NCBI GenBank assembly: GCA_024734495.1
Contig: JALMQS010000321.1
Span: forward strand, 124,001 to 188,000
DNA from: Forficula auricularia
Lineage: Eukaryota > Arthropoda > Insecta > Dermaptera > Forficulidae
Direction: 5' to 3'
Length of the DNA stretch: 64,000 bases
This document shows positions 33,812-44,867 of the stretch, piece by piece. Both the position numbers and the translations under genes were made by a program. The notes under the pieces were generated by a model. It saw nothing but the letters and a program-made list of their open reading frames with translations. It was not told the origin of the DNA and did no database searches. Numbering within the stretch: the first letter of the stretch is position 1; each line of letters begins with the position of its first letter.

Positions 33812-33885
33812 GGATCCATCGCTTAAATGGAAAAGGCATTTGCGGGCTTAACGCAGAGGATGCCGGATCATACCCGGCTGGGTCC
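33812..33885 (+). tRNA. tRNA-like cloverleaf, copy 1 (CTT in anticodon position)
   Basis: Seven acceptor pairs GGATCCA/TGGGTCC (one G-T), D arm GCTT/AGGC with a GG in the loop, anticodon stem TTGCG/CGCAG around loop GGCTTAA, and T stem GCCGG/CCGGC around a seven-base loop. CTT in positions 34-36 would be Lys. Non-standard points: G instead of T33, two bases before the anticodon stem, and T loop ATCATAC instead of TTCRANY. I read it as a decayed tRNA gene or tRNA-derived SINE head. Confidence 0.45.
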
Positions 33886-34186
33886 TATCTTTTTTCAACT
33901 CTTGGTTCAGTATCAAAACGAATCAGGTCCCAATTGCACCAAAATAGGGCAGTGACCTGATAAAAAGTTTTAACTTTCGCGTTCATCTAACGTTAACATT
34001 AAACATTCCAAATAAAATTTATTATTGAATATTCGAACAAAATTCATCTGTTTCGATTCCCCAAAGAATCAGACAGATGGACTTTATAGCAAATTTATAA
34101 GAACCATACTATTAGGAAAATAGTTGAATACGCGCCTGAACTAAGGAGTTGAATATATATAAAATTTGATTATATGACCTATTCGG

Positions 34187-34260
34187 GGATCCATCGCTTA
34201 AATGGAAAAGGCATTTGCGGGCTTAACGCAGAGGATGCCGGATCATGCCCGGCTGGGTCC
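34187..34260 (+). tRNA. tRNA-like cloverleaf, copy 2
   Basis: Same fold as copy 1; the T loop reads ATCATGC. It lies in the second tandem unit, followed by a pyrimidine-rich TCTTTTTC, which is a weak pol III terminator. Confidence 0.45.
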
Positions 34261-34298
34261 TATCTCTTTTTCAACTCTTGGTTCAGTATCATATATAT

Positions 34299-34769
34299 TG
34301 TAATGAAATAAGCACCCCTTGGCCCTTATATTCATAATCGGCATATAGCTTGCCAGGTTTGTTTTATTGTTTCTTTTAGTAGGTGCAGTTGGCAGTCTGT
34401 CATTGCTCCCCGCCCCGTTGCTATCATGAGTTGCGCGTGGAAGGCTATCTCGACTGGCGGAGTCAGTCAGCCGGAGGCACGCTAGCGGACACAAACTCTA
34501 TGACTCAGCTGATGCACGCTGTCCACCATTATTGTTCACTTTCTTTGTTAATTAAACTTATATTAAATTCAGTCACTTTACACACACACAGTTTCAACTT
34601 GTTTCAATCGCTGTATTCATTGTCTTTCTTTACTTATATACATAATTATTCTATTACTACACATTGTACAAATTGATTATTCTTCGTTGCATAAATTAAA
34701 TCTTTTCTCTCAAAACTTCTATCTATTATTCCAGAGTGCTAAATATACCATTACACAATAAAATCCTAA
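34299..34769 (+). repeat. 5' LTR
   Basis: 471 bp, begins TGTAATGAAATAAGCACCCC and ends near AATAAAATCCTAA. The 97-codon frame inside is a chance LTR frame present in both copies. Confidence 0.85.
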
Positions 34770-34790
34770 ATTGGGCCTCACCCAGATTTA
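34770..34790 (+). promoter_or_regulatory. Probable primer binding site
   Basis: TTGGGCCTCACCCAGATTT starts one base after the LTR and contains the TGG expected for pairing with a tRNA CCA end. The tRNA is not identified. Confidence 0.45.
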
Positions 34791-34985
34791 ACATAAGTAG
34801 GTTAAATCGCCACATGGAGGACCGCACCGATATGACGAATGAAACAAGTTCAACCTGTGTGTGTTTGTTGTAATTAATTATCATTTTATTTTTTTAGTCC
34901 AAAATCTTGTGATATAATTGGCGTGAAAGGCCTAATTAATTTGATTTATTTTTTTAATAGTGATACCATCTGTCCTGAAATAACA

Positions 34986-35535
34986 ATGCCGTCAATCGCA
35001 GAACTGTTGGAAGAAGGAGAGCAACAACCATTGGCACACTCCTCGGCGTTAAACAACCTCGACAGCCAACCAAACCAGGCCCAAATGGAGACGATATCAT
35101 GTGAGTTGCAGGGCATTTCACAGCCCAATATTACACAGAATTTTTCACAACCTAGTCTCCCACAAACACAAATTGATATGGCACAAATAACGGCACTGTT
35201 TAAGGGCTTAGAGAGTAAAAATGAATAGATACAAATGGTTCAATAAACTGCTTAAAAATCGATTTAGAAAAGAAAATGGATAGCAATATGAATACTTCAA
35301 CTATTAACATGGCGGGTTTAAGGACTGAAATGAAGGAAATGGGTAAAGACCTAAAAAGTCAAATAGATGGGCTGGAAGGCAAGGTAGACTATTATGTTCG
35401 GGACAGGGAACAAAGGAGAAGGGAGGTTGACGAGATAAAACTTGAGCAGGAAAACCTCGTAAAACTATCCTTTCAGTCCCATGCTGTAGCAATTGAGATA
35501 AAGGGTCAAAATTATAGTGTTCCCGAGGTCCCGGT
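34986..35535 (+). pseudogene. gag-like region, broken in two frames
   Basis: A frame from the ATG at 34986 (MPSIAELLEEGEQQPLAHSS) runs to a stop at 35226, Gln/Asn/Ser-rich as in gag N-termini. A second frame (35276 on) is a coiled-coil-like segment (LKSQIDGLEGKVDYYVRDRE). No zinc knuckle or major-homology-like region is seen, so most of gag is lost. Gag would form the particle. Confidence 0.5.
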
Positions 35536-35556
35536 CCATTTTCAAGAGTCTTTGCG

Positions 35557-36140
35557 GTGGCCCTTTGTGAAACCAGGACAAAGAGTCTATCCCAACAACT
35601 GCTGCCTCTGGAGGATGTGCCTGAGCCCGCATCCTCTCTAGAGAGGCGACAGTTACATGAACTCTTAAATGAGTTCCAGGATATATTTTCCCCCGAGCCT
35701 GGGTGTAAGAAGGGCTACCAACATGTGATTGAAATAACTGATGTAGTTCCTTTCAAGACCAAAACCTACCCGATTCCCATAACCCTTCTAACTGATCGCG
35801 GAACTCAATTCACCTCTAAGAAATTTCATGATTTCATTGGTGAAATGGGCACTGAATTGCGATTTGTCGCCATCCGCAATCAACAGGCCAACCCGGCTGA
35901 GCGTACCATCAAAGAGTTAAACCGGCTTTTTCGTGCTTATGTGCACCATAACCATCCAAAGGTACTGTCATCATTACATTGACAAGAGTTTGTCAAAAGT
36001 TCTTCCTACTGTATGACGGCCCGTTCCGAGTGGCTGAAATCCGCCCCGGGGTACGTATGTATTGGAGACCACCCGTGGTAAAAAGCAGGGTGTCTACAAT
36101 ATCCGGTTATTAAAACGATTCTACCCTCGCCCAGAGCAGT
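35557..36140 (+). pseudogene. pol remnant: RT start joined to integrase core
   Basis: The frame reads the segment just before the RT palm (LNEFQDIFSPEPG ... VVPFKTKTYPIP) and then, without a break in frame, integrase core sequence (LLTDRGTQFTSKKFHDFIGE). About the whole RT, RNase H and integrase N-terminus are therefore deleted at about 35780. The DRGTQF strand keeps the second integrase Asp; the catalytic Glu region is NPAERTIKELN. After 35982 the frame shifts; the GPFRVAEI part of the integrase C-terminal module is in another frame. Function lost. Confidence 0.75.
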
Positions 36141-38190
36141 AACCTCAAAGAAGGTTACAAACCACACGCTAATTCAGTGTGGGGCTTGCTTCTAATGAAT
36201 TCTATATTTTCTTCTTTTTCCCCCCCTTCTTTTTTTAAAATCCCACTATTTTTCATTATTTGTAAAATTTGTAAATAATTTTGTTTATTTTATATTTTTT
36301 TATTCTCTTATACTTTAGAGGTAATTCAATAGTCTGTCTGTCTCTTAATAAATTTTGTTAAAATTTAATTAAGTCCTTTTTTTATTTAAAATTAGGAAAT
36401 TTAAAAATTTTCTTTTCTATAAAGAAAAATCTTTAATATAATTAAGATTTAAAAAGTCAGTCTGTCTCTTTCTAAAGAAAAATAAAATTCGAATAAATAT
36501 TTCTTTGTCGTCAAATTGATGAATTGTAGTTATAATTTCATCAAGTCATTTTTTATATGAAATTGAAATTTAAAAATTCATTCTATTAAGAAAAATCCTT
36601 ATATAATTAAGATTTAAAAGTCCGTATTTTTCTTCCTAAAGGAAAATACATTTCAAGTAATTATCTCTTTATCCTTCAAAAATAATTTTTTAAGTTTTCT
36701 AGTTGGAAAATTTAAAATAATATTATAATCTTTACTATAATATTTTGAAATTTATAAAGTCTTGATAATTCCAAAAATTTCAATATAATAATGAATCTAA
36801 TCCTTATCAGTAACAGATAATTTTCATTAATTAGTCATAAAGAGATAAGCCTAATCCTTGAATAATTAAAGTTTCAAGTTAAAAGAATCAATTGAATTGG
36901 TTCTAATGTAAATTTATAATTAGTTAATTTCATTTTACTTACAAATACTTATAATTGTATTTTTTGACAATCTGTCAGTCTGTCCACAAAAATTGAATTA
37001 TCTCATATTATTCTTTAAATTATCAACTCTTTCTTTCGCGTGATAAAAGGCTCACATCCGTTAATATGAAATTCGTTTGTAGCTAATTCCATATTCCGCT
37101 CATTTTCTAACTCACGTTAAACCTAGGTAATTTTCCAATGGATAATAATTCTAATCTACACTATGCTTGGTATGGTGCTGGTTATTCAAACTAGTCATGG
37201 TCCACCGATCGACAAACTTCAGCTGAGTCCAGTGGAGTATTCTCGTAGCAAATTCTGCAGGCTGATTGGCCATCCGACGGGCGTAGCCTGAGTCGCCTGA
37301 AGGCAAGCGGCAAAGTCCCATGGAGTAAAACAAGCCTATAGATACAATGTCTGCAACTTTATCAAAATGTTTTCATTTCTATATTTACTTTTATTAATCA
37401 ATTGCCGAAGCAAAATTTATTCAATTCTGAAAACAGATATCAAATGATATAAAAAAAATATTTGGTTCAGTTGTTATGGGGACCACTAGTATATTTGTAA
37501 TACTAGTAAAATTTTTTATTTACATCGAAGTTAACGCTATATCCAAGCAAGGTACCATACAATTGTTCCGTAGTAAGTGCTGCGTGGAACTACTGAACAG
37601 AAGTATTTGACTGTATGAGTAAACAAACCAAAGGTGTGTTAATCAAATGATTAGGTTCATTCATTTTTTATATGAAGAATGCTCCATCTAATTTTTTATT
37701 GGACAATTCTTTAATAAAGTCTGGATTCCATTATCTAAAAATAAAGGGTCGAATCCCGTTAGGGACATTTTTTTATTTAATTGTTTACAATTGAAATTTA
37801 AAACGATAATGGTTAGATATCCGCCTGTTAGCCAATTATTCTATTAGTAATCAATATTAAATTTCTATAGTTCAACAAATTTTTTTATGGATGTTAAATT
37901 ATTTCAAAACATTTATTTGTGATTGAGTGAAATCTCCGCTCCGAGCATTTTTATTTAGTTTATATACAATTTATTTTGATCAAGAATTAATTAAATAATT
38001 AAATGCAACCCACCTTAAATAATGAGTTCTATTAATAACAAATGCAATCTACAAAAGCCTAGTCTAGCTATTTTCGTGAATTTCCGAGTATATAGGAGCA
38101 TCTATGAGAGTAAATAACTTCCCGCTCATTATTCTATGTTTATATAGGCAGTTTTGATATATTCCCAAACAAGTCCAATTTGTTTATTGA
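36141..38190. other. Non-coding interior of the LTR element
   Basis: AT-rich, with CAGTCTGTCTGTCTC-type runs at 36330-36990. A GC-richer patch at 37170-37330 (GCCTGAGTCGCCTGAAGGCA) is not recognised. Confidence 0.45.
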
Positions 38191-38199
38191 ATGCATAAC

Positions 38200-38263
38200 A
38201 AGTAAAGGTCAGCATAGTTGCCTTCCAAGCAGTTGGTACGGGTTCAAATCCCGCCAAAATGAG
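38200..38263 (+). tRNA. tRNA-Gly(TCC)-like pseudogene
   Basis: GGTCAGCATAGTTGCCTTCC followed by AAGCAG and a T arm CGGGTTCAAATCCCG closely resemble arthropod tRNA-Gly with anticodon TCC. The D arm is two bases short and the acceptor stem does not pair, so it is a decayed copy or a SINE head. Confidence 0.55.
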
Positions 38264-38798
38264 ATGCATTTGTCAACAAACATTCTTGCAATCCTTTTTC
38301 TATAGTAGTCTATTTTATTGAAAGTCTCTTTCAAATATTTTTTGTATAACTACATTTAGACAGTCGTTCCAAGGGAACAAACAAACTAAGGGTTAATAGT
38401 CATATCAAATAATTTAAATCCTGTGGCCTGTTAACTGTGAATAAAAGATCTGTGTTGGGAAGTGAAATGTTTTGCAGCCTCACGAAGGTTCTCTAAACTT
38501 TATAAGGCTCTATAATCTGAGAGCCATGGTTGTGTTGTTTATTATTTTTGATCAATCAAAGAATTCAAGGACGGATGGTCGCTATTAAATACGCGTATTT
38601 TAATTCTTTAATTTAATGATTATTTTGATTAAATATTTTTACATTAATTTTTCACTAATTTTTTTATAATTTTTATTTTATTAATCGCAAAAAGAAAGAG
38701 CAAAAGTGAGATAATGTGTTGAGGTTGCTGGTTATTGGCGAGTTGATGTTGTGGAAGCGAGCGGTCTAAATTCTGCCATGCTTTAATGGTTTAATATT

Positions 38799-38850
38799 GT
38801 AAGTTGAGTATAATTGTTTTTTTATAAATATTTAATTTTTTTGTTTTCAG
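38799..38850 (+). other. Possible 52-nt intron
   Basis: GTAAGT donor and a T-rich tract ending TTTTTGTTTTCAG, between two GC-richer blocks. Could splice a subgenomic transcript of the element. No long frame on either side. Confidence 0.3.
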
Positions 38851-39053
38851 TCAAGGTCATTAATGGTCCAGTTTAAAGAATGTAGAGCACTGTTGAGTGT
38901 TCATCCTGCGTGATTTTTTGAGTGGAACTGGAATTTGAAGCCAGTTTAAAAGGACGTTCCGCTATGGTCGTGGGTCATTGGCGTGTGTGTGGGACCGGAG
39001 ATTCGTTGTTGTCAATTCCCCCCCCCTTTTTTTGCTGTGTGGAAGATGGAGAA

Positions 39054-39186
39054 AAGAGGCCTAAGAGCCTAGTTATTGGCGGCTAAGTCCGCAGGGCATA
39101 GACCCTATTGAGTGTAGTGAAGAAGGCCTAAGAGCCTAGTTATTGGCGGCTAAGTCCGCAGGGCATAGACCCTATTGAGGAATGAG
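39054..39186 (+). ncRNA. Two tandem copies of a triple-hairpin RNA element
   Basis: A 67-bp unit, repeated from 39061 and 39128, holds three short hairpins with six-base loops: AGGC/GCCT (loop CTAAGA), GCGG/CCGC (loop CTAAGT) and GGG/CCC (loop CATAGA). GAGGCTTTAAAGCCTC at 39256 adds another. Lies 0.6 kb before the 3' LTR; could be a packaging or transport element. Structure only. Confidence 0.4.
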
Positions 39187-39778
39187 CTGACTGCAATCCC
39201 ACCGGGACGAGTTCTGGAGAAATGGGAGGCGGGCCATTCACTCTGAGCAGTGGAGGAGGCTTTAAAGCCTCGTAAATTATATTAAATTTTGTGCCCAATT
39301 GGAGGCGTTGTGGTTGGCCACCCCGACAGCTGTATTCAGCTGTCTAGCATCCACTCTGGTTCTGATTTGGCAGCGGCTCGTTTTGAGGACATGCTAGTGT
39401 CCGCCCTGTAGGCTTCAGAGACCACAGGGTAGGGCTGTGCGCTCTTAACAGCCATCCCGAATTCCCTTTTTTGTTTGACAATGAATCTTTGCTCCCACGT
39501 CTTGGCCGTGACGGGCGCTTGTTGTGGTGCGTCTGGCCCATACTGGTGGATCTGGAAAGTTCCGTTCCGATTTGAAACCAGTCATGTCCATTCAACACCT
39601 ATACATTCATTGTTATTTTTTATTGTTATTTTAACGTAGCTTCAGTACAGTAGATTTTCTTATGTGTCAATATTATTCCATGAAAGGAGGCATTTGAATG
39701 CTGTCTGAAGGCTGACTAAAGCCATTAAAATTGTCGCTACTTAATTCTGTGAGTGGCTCCAGTTTTAATGTTTCCGGC

Positions 39779-39786
39779 CGGGGGGA
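39779..39786 (+). promoter_or_regulatory. Polypurine-like tract before 3' LTR
   Basis: GGGGGGA directly before TGTAATG. Short for a primer tract, but at the correct place. Confidence 0.45.
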
Positions 39787-40257
39787 TGTAATGAAATAAG
39801 CACCCCTTGGCCCTTATATTCATAATCGGCATATAGCTTGCCAGGTTTGTTTTATTGTTTCTTTTAGTAGGTGCAGTTGGCAGTCTGTCATTGCTCCCCG
39901 CCCCGTTGCTATCATGAGTTGCGCGTGGAAGGCTATCTCGACTGGCGGAGTCAGTCAGCCGGAGGCACGCTAGCGGACACAAACTCTATGACTCAGCTGA
40001 TGCACGCTGTCCACCATTATTGTTCACTTTCTTTGTTAATTAAACTTATATTAAATTCAGTCACTTTACACACACACAGTTTCAACTTGTTTCAATCGCT
40101 GTATTCATTGTCTTTCTTTACTTATATACATAATTATTCTATTACTACACATTGTACAAATTGATTATTCTTCGTTGCATAAATTAAATCTTTTCTCTCA
40201 AAACTTCTATCTATTATTCCAGAGTGCTAAATATACCATTACACAATAAAATCCTAA
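39787..40257 (+). repeat. 3' LTR
   Basis: Same sequence as 34299-34769 as far as I can compare. Followed by TTAGTTCATCTAACGTTAAC, cassette DNA. Confidence 0.85.
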
Positions 40258-40274
40258 TTAGTTCATCTAACGTT

Positions 40275-40277
<3 letters not shown>

Positions 40278-40308
<31 letters not shown>
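40278..40308. repeat. (AT)n microsatellite
   Basis: About 15 AT units following cassette sequence. Confidence 0.9.
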
Positions 40309-40309
<1 letters not shown>

Positions 40310-40313
<4 letters not shown>

Positions 40314-41113
40314 TGCTCGTTTAATAAGATTAGATAAATATTTTATTGTCCTAATATTTTCCTATATCGTATACATCATTATAGAAAACAGTTTTTCGAC
40401 AAAATGGCAATTAGTTTGAATAATTACATAGGCCCCCAAGTAGTGTTAGCCACAAATTCACAGACCGCACCTGAACTTAACCGAACCGAATAAGAATTGC
40501 CTGTAATGTAACTTGTTATGAATCGAACTTTTAATTGAAAACAGAACCGAAACTGAACAAAAGTGAAATACATCTTTAAAATAAAAACTTTTCAATTAAA
40601 TACATCTCTACTGATTTTTAGTGTAATCTGTCAAATGAATATTGTTAATGATACTACAACAAAAGATGGATGATGGACTATTTATTTAACTCAAGTGAGC
40701 GTATAAACAATGAATCATAGAACGAGAAGAGGTACAGAGACGGCGGGCAGATAACAGGAAAGGATCAAATAGTTTGATAAATTACTCAAATAGAAACATT
40801 GGTCCGGGATATTCTAATATTTTTTTTATATTTATATGTGAATTATGCTTATCAGGATGGTTGAGCCTAATTTCAGCACTAATTAGTAGGTAGTAATGGA
40901 GGTTTATTCATTATCAATCCCAAATTATAATTATCCAAATGTGTGATTATATTTTCTAATTTTAACCACTAATATTGATATATTAGTTTGAAACCGACAA
41001 ATATTCACAGAGATTAATTTAATAGAATGAACTCGATTTAACTATGAATTTATTAAACAATTAAGCAGAAAATGATAATAATGATAACACATTTATTTAA
41101 ATGGAATCCATTT
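40310..41113. other. Non-coding stretch
   Basis: CCGAACCGAA-type degenerate runs at 40470-40500; no gene. Confidence 0.45.
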
Positions 41114-42540
41114 TTAGTCCAGGCAAATTACGATTTTAACAGAAAATAATTTCCGGTAAAGATTTTATTCCTGGAATACCATTATTGGTACTCCAATATT
41201 ACCACCCTAAGTTTTCCCCCCAAATCTGTGTTGTGGAAATTTTTCTTCACGTCTCAAAATGAATTTTTTTTTACATTTTTAAACTAGATTAAATTTGCTA
41301 CAATTTAAACAAAGTTTCATCTTAATTGGGTAATGGTGAGGGGTGATCCGCGATTTGAAGTAGGTGTACACCTCTTTGGAAGTATTTTGGAAGTACTTGG
41401 AAATTTTTGGAAGTACTTGGAAACATTTGGAAGTACTTGGAAATATTTGGAATTACTTGGAAATATTTGGAATTACTTGGAAATATTTGGAAGTACTTGA
41501 AAATATTTGGAAGTACTTGGAAATATTTGGAAGTACTTGGAAATATTTGGAAGTACAAGTGGAAGTAGGTGTACAGCATATTAGGTCGCGGTTCACCCCT
41601 CGGGTAATGGTAACCCGTGCCGCAATGAGGTTGAAGTTTGCAGTTTTTTGAAAAATCCCTTCATAAAATGAAAACCACTCATCCTAGAAACCTGATTTTT
41701 ATCTCATTCTCTAGTAAATTTTGTTGACTTGAACGTTTACTTGGAACACTTTTTTGATAAAACTCTTATATTTATAGATATCCAGCATTTTCCATGACGC
41801 TTTTGAGGATTCGGATTATATCCTGTCCGGAAAATGTAGGGTATCTATAAATTTAAGAGTTTTATCAAAAAAAGAGTCTAAGTAAACGTTAAAGTAAATA
41901 AAACTTCCTAGAGACTGAGATAGTAATCAAGTTTCTAGGATGAGTGGTTTTAATTTTATGATGGAAAAACTGCGATTTTTTTGAAATGGATCATTTCCAG
42001 TCATGGAAAATGTCGGAAATCTATAAATCTAAGAATTTGAACAAAAAAGTGGGCCAAGTAAACGTTCAAGTCAACAAAATTTACTAGAGAATGAGACAAA
42101 AATCAAGTTTCTAGCATGAGTCCTTTTCATTTTATGAAGGAAAAACTGCGATTTTTTGCAAAAAACTGCAAACTTCAACCTCATTGCGGCACTGGTTACC
42201 TTTAGCCAATTAAGATGAACCTTTGTTTCAATCGTAGAAAATTTAATATAGTTTAAAAATATGGTATATAGTATGGTCTTTGTCAAAAACGTGCTCCTTC
42301 ATGGTCAAAATGGGGAAAAATCGAAAAAAGTACAGTACCGGTTCTACTTAACCTAAATACTATAGATGAAATTGTTATCATTTTACGCGTAATTTAAACA
42401 TCTTTAATTTATCAACACAGATTTGGGGGAAAACTTAGGGTAGTAATATTGGAGTACCAATAAATGTATTCCAGCATTAAAATCTTTATCGGGAATTATT
42501 TCCTGTTTATGCCATTTTTTCACGTAATTTGTCTGGACTA
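41114..42540. mobile_element. Larger relative of the 2861-3627 TIR element
   Basis: Same ends (TTAGTCCAGGCAAATTACG and inverse CGTAATTTGTCTGGACTA). Interior holds inverted and direct duplications (AAAATTTACTAGAGAATGAG) and a 20-bp minisatellite. No transposase recognised. Confidence 0.75.
41375..41557. repeat. 20-bp minisatellite, about nine units
   Basis: Unit TTGGAAGTACTTGGAAATAT with a few A/T exchanges. Since 20 is not a multiple of three, the frames open here (85 and 95 codons) cycle through all phases and are not genes. Confidence 0.85.
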
Positions 42541-42714
42541 TTTGTGTTATATTTTACTTTTAAAAATATAAATGTATTATTAAGAATTAGGTAAAAGAAA
42601 TTCAGATTAATTTTTTTTTACAAAAATAACAACTTTCCTATTTCATGATCCATTTTGAAGTGTTGATAGATAATATATGTCAATAATACTTTAAATATTC
42701 TATTCAAAGTCATG

Positions 42715-42800
42715 ATGTGAATATTGAGAAAAGCTCCAGGGCGACTGACAACTCCAGAAATAGGAGCCGAAACATTTTCTATTCAAAAGTAAATTTGATT
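42715..42800 (+). repeat. Degenerate PLE-type repeat end
   Basis: GACTGACAACTCC ... GGAGCCGAAAC keeps stem II (CTCC/GGAG) and GAAA but the core is CTGACAA. Related in layout to the other hammerhead-like loci. Confidence 0.35.
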
Positions 42801-42959
42801 TATTCCCTTGTACACATTGTCCCGTCAATCAAGGTTGACATTCAATGAAATTTCAAGAAATTTATTTATCAAGAGAAATACATGACGTTGTTTTGTACTT
42901 AAATATAGGTATTTTAATTTACATTTTTTTTTATTACTAAAAAAATGTTTAGAATTTCA

Positions 42960-43320
42960 ATATTTTGACCTCATGCGATTATTTAGGAGAGTTTATTTGT
43001 GCAGCAATTTTATATTATTCGAAAGAGTAATTGTACTATTTTGGTCCAGGTCAAACAAAATATTTAAAATTTCAATATTTTGCCCACTCTTTCGCTCCCT
43101 CGCGCTTATTTTGAAGAGTTTACTTTTGCAGAAAGAAATTCATACTTTTCTAAAGAGTGTGTGTACTAAATTTGGTCCAGATCGAATAAAGCGTTTAAAA
43201 TTTGAATATTTTCCCCTATTTTACCCCCACGGGTTTATTAAATGGAAAATAATATATATTATAAAAGATTTTTCTTATCCAATTTTGGTGCCAATGAATA
43301 TGTGTAGTGAATTATAACCT
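42960..43320 (+). repeat. Two diverged tandem units of about 125 bp
   Basis: Both units contain TTTGGTCCAGRTC, AAAATTTSAATATTTT and AAAGAGT. The 114-codon frame across them is repeat sequence. Confidence 0.5.
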
Positions 43321-44207
43321 TCTAGCTATTCTGGAAGTACTCAAAAAAACTTATTTTCTATCCGATATGGAAGGATTTTATTTATATAGATATTAATTGC
43401 AAGAAATTTTAAAGACTTTTTTAGGATCTGATAAGCTATCCGCAAAATCAATCGTCGTCATTATATTATGCGATGTCACCAAACGGTTTGAGCCAAAAAG
43501 CTAAAATTTGTAACAACATTAGTCCTAGATTTTATGATACGATTTTTTTAATTTCAGTTTATCAAAGCTGGAACGCTCAAAATCTTAATAGCAGAAGAGA
43601 AATATTTTAGCGCTAGAAAAAACTTTATATGAGCTACTGTGGATATCGCATTCAAGAATGAAAGAAAATTATCATGGAAAAATGATTTTTCTTAGATATT
43701 TTTAAACCCGAGCATAAAAAATCTGTGGGCTTTATCCACATAAGCTCAAGAGGGAAGTGGAACTTAAATTTTAAAACCCACTAATAGCTCATGACAAATG
43801 AAATTTATTAAAATTAGGAAAATTAAATTATTCTTTTAAAACCCACAAATTGTTTATGACAAATAAAATTAATTAAAATTATGAAAATTTAAATTATTAT
43901 TTTAAAATCAAGGCTTGTCTTTTATTTCCCCTCTATTAGTTCATTTCCCCTTTATTGTAACAATAAAATTCAAACAGATACGTCACTAAAGAAGTTTCAC
44001 TTCAAAAACAGTCAAAGAGCGTACTATATATATTATATACCTACCTATTAGTAAAATAAATTCAAATCTTTTACAAAACAATCTTTAGGCGTTTAATTAA
44101 ACTCAAACTTTTGCTTTTTAAGCCTTAGAAAAAGGCAACTTTTTTCTCTTTTAATTCGAAAAATTTTCCATCGATAAACGGGAGAAATTTTCCCCAAAAC
44201 GTTTCGT
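43321..44207. other. Non-coding; repeat shared with 9380-9470 at 43908-44000
   Basis: TTATTTCCCCTCTATTAGTT and TTTCCCCTTTATTG are the inverse of the 9380 repeat. Nothing else. Confidence 0.45.
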
Positions 44208-44620
44208 TTTTTTTTTTTTTTTTTTTTTTTATTTATTTATTTCAACTTGCATGAGCCTCTTAAAAAACATTACAAAAAGTAATACTAAAGAAACACTACT
44301 TAGTAAAAAGTAGAGAAAAAACAACAAAGTTAAACATACAAATAATAAACAATAATACAGAGTAAATCAGATATAATAATAATGATAGTGAGTATTTAAA
44401 TATATGAAAGTGTGTTTATTTTTATAATTCTATGATCATTCTGTTGGCACTCATAGTAGTAAAATTCAAAACGCATGTTTTTTGGAAAGGGCTATAAGCA
44501 ATGCTTAATCTATAAATAGGGTTGTTTCTGAATGACGCGTAAATGGAACTGGTGGATAGAATGGTTGATTATGTCGTAGTGAGTACGAAGGATTGTCCAG
44601 TGGAAAAGAATTCCAAGCTC
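44208..44620 (-). repeat. Possible LINE 3' end (poly-A on minus strand)
   Basis: A run of about 20 T followed by ATTTATTTATTTCAACTTGC reads as a polyadenylated tail on the minus strand. No certain coding part upstream of it. Confidence 0.35.
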
Positions 44621-44867
44621 AGGACAACGAATGGTATCAGACATTAATTTTAAAAGTGAATAAGTTGTCGGAAGCAATCATAGATCTAAAGAATAGTGGA
44701 CATGTCGAAAGTTTCAGCGATTTTCGAGCAGTCATGATCGTATCTAGACATATACGTGTGTTGATTAAATGTTTAAAAAATGTTTTATAATACTTTTATA
44801 TTTATAATACAAGGTACTAGTATGTACAAAAAAAGAACAAACGAGACAGGAATGCATCAAAATTAAC

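Larger units (their letters stand above)
33392..34298. repeat. Tandem cassette with tRNA-like units and an inverted partial copy
   Basis: Two direct units (33548-33900 and 33901-34277) share CAAAACGAATCAGGTCCCAA, TTCATCTAACGTTAACATTA and a 74-nt tRNA-like unit. The second unit has a 24-bp stretch (CCCCAAAGAATCAGACAG) missing from the first. Upstream 33392-33503 is an inverted copy of the middle of the unit. A third unit starts at 34278 but is cut by the LTR element; cassette sequence (TTCATCTAACGTTAACAT) reappears after its 3' LTR at 40261. Confidence 0.7.
34299..40257 (+). mobile_element. Non-autonomous Ty3/gypsy LTR retrotransposon
   Basis: Matching LTRs (34299-34769 and 39787-40257), a TGG just after the 5' LTR, gag-like frames, a collapsed pol and a G-rich tract before the 3' LTR. 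About 3.6 kb between pol and the 3' LTR is non-coding. The two LTRs look identical through at least the 294-bp open frame each carries, so the insertion is young although the coding part is dead. No target duplication is visible; both outer flanks are cassette sequence. Confidence 0.85.

Noticed and set aside
34383..34676. 97-codon frame repeated at 39871-40164
   Set aside because: LTR sequence; the repetition reflects the LTR pair, not a gene family.
37740..37775. GGGTCGAATCCC resembling a tRNA B box
   Set aside because: No matching acceptor, D or anticodon arms could be folded around it.
39344..39598. 84-codon minus frame near the 3' end of the gypsy element, possible antisense ORF
   Set aside because: Some LTR elements have antisense ORFs, but there is no similarity or second copy here to support it.
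41322..41651. Frames of 85 and 95 codons rich in Phe, Gln, Tyr or Trp, Leu
   Set aside because: Translation of a 20-bp minisatellite in cycling phase.
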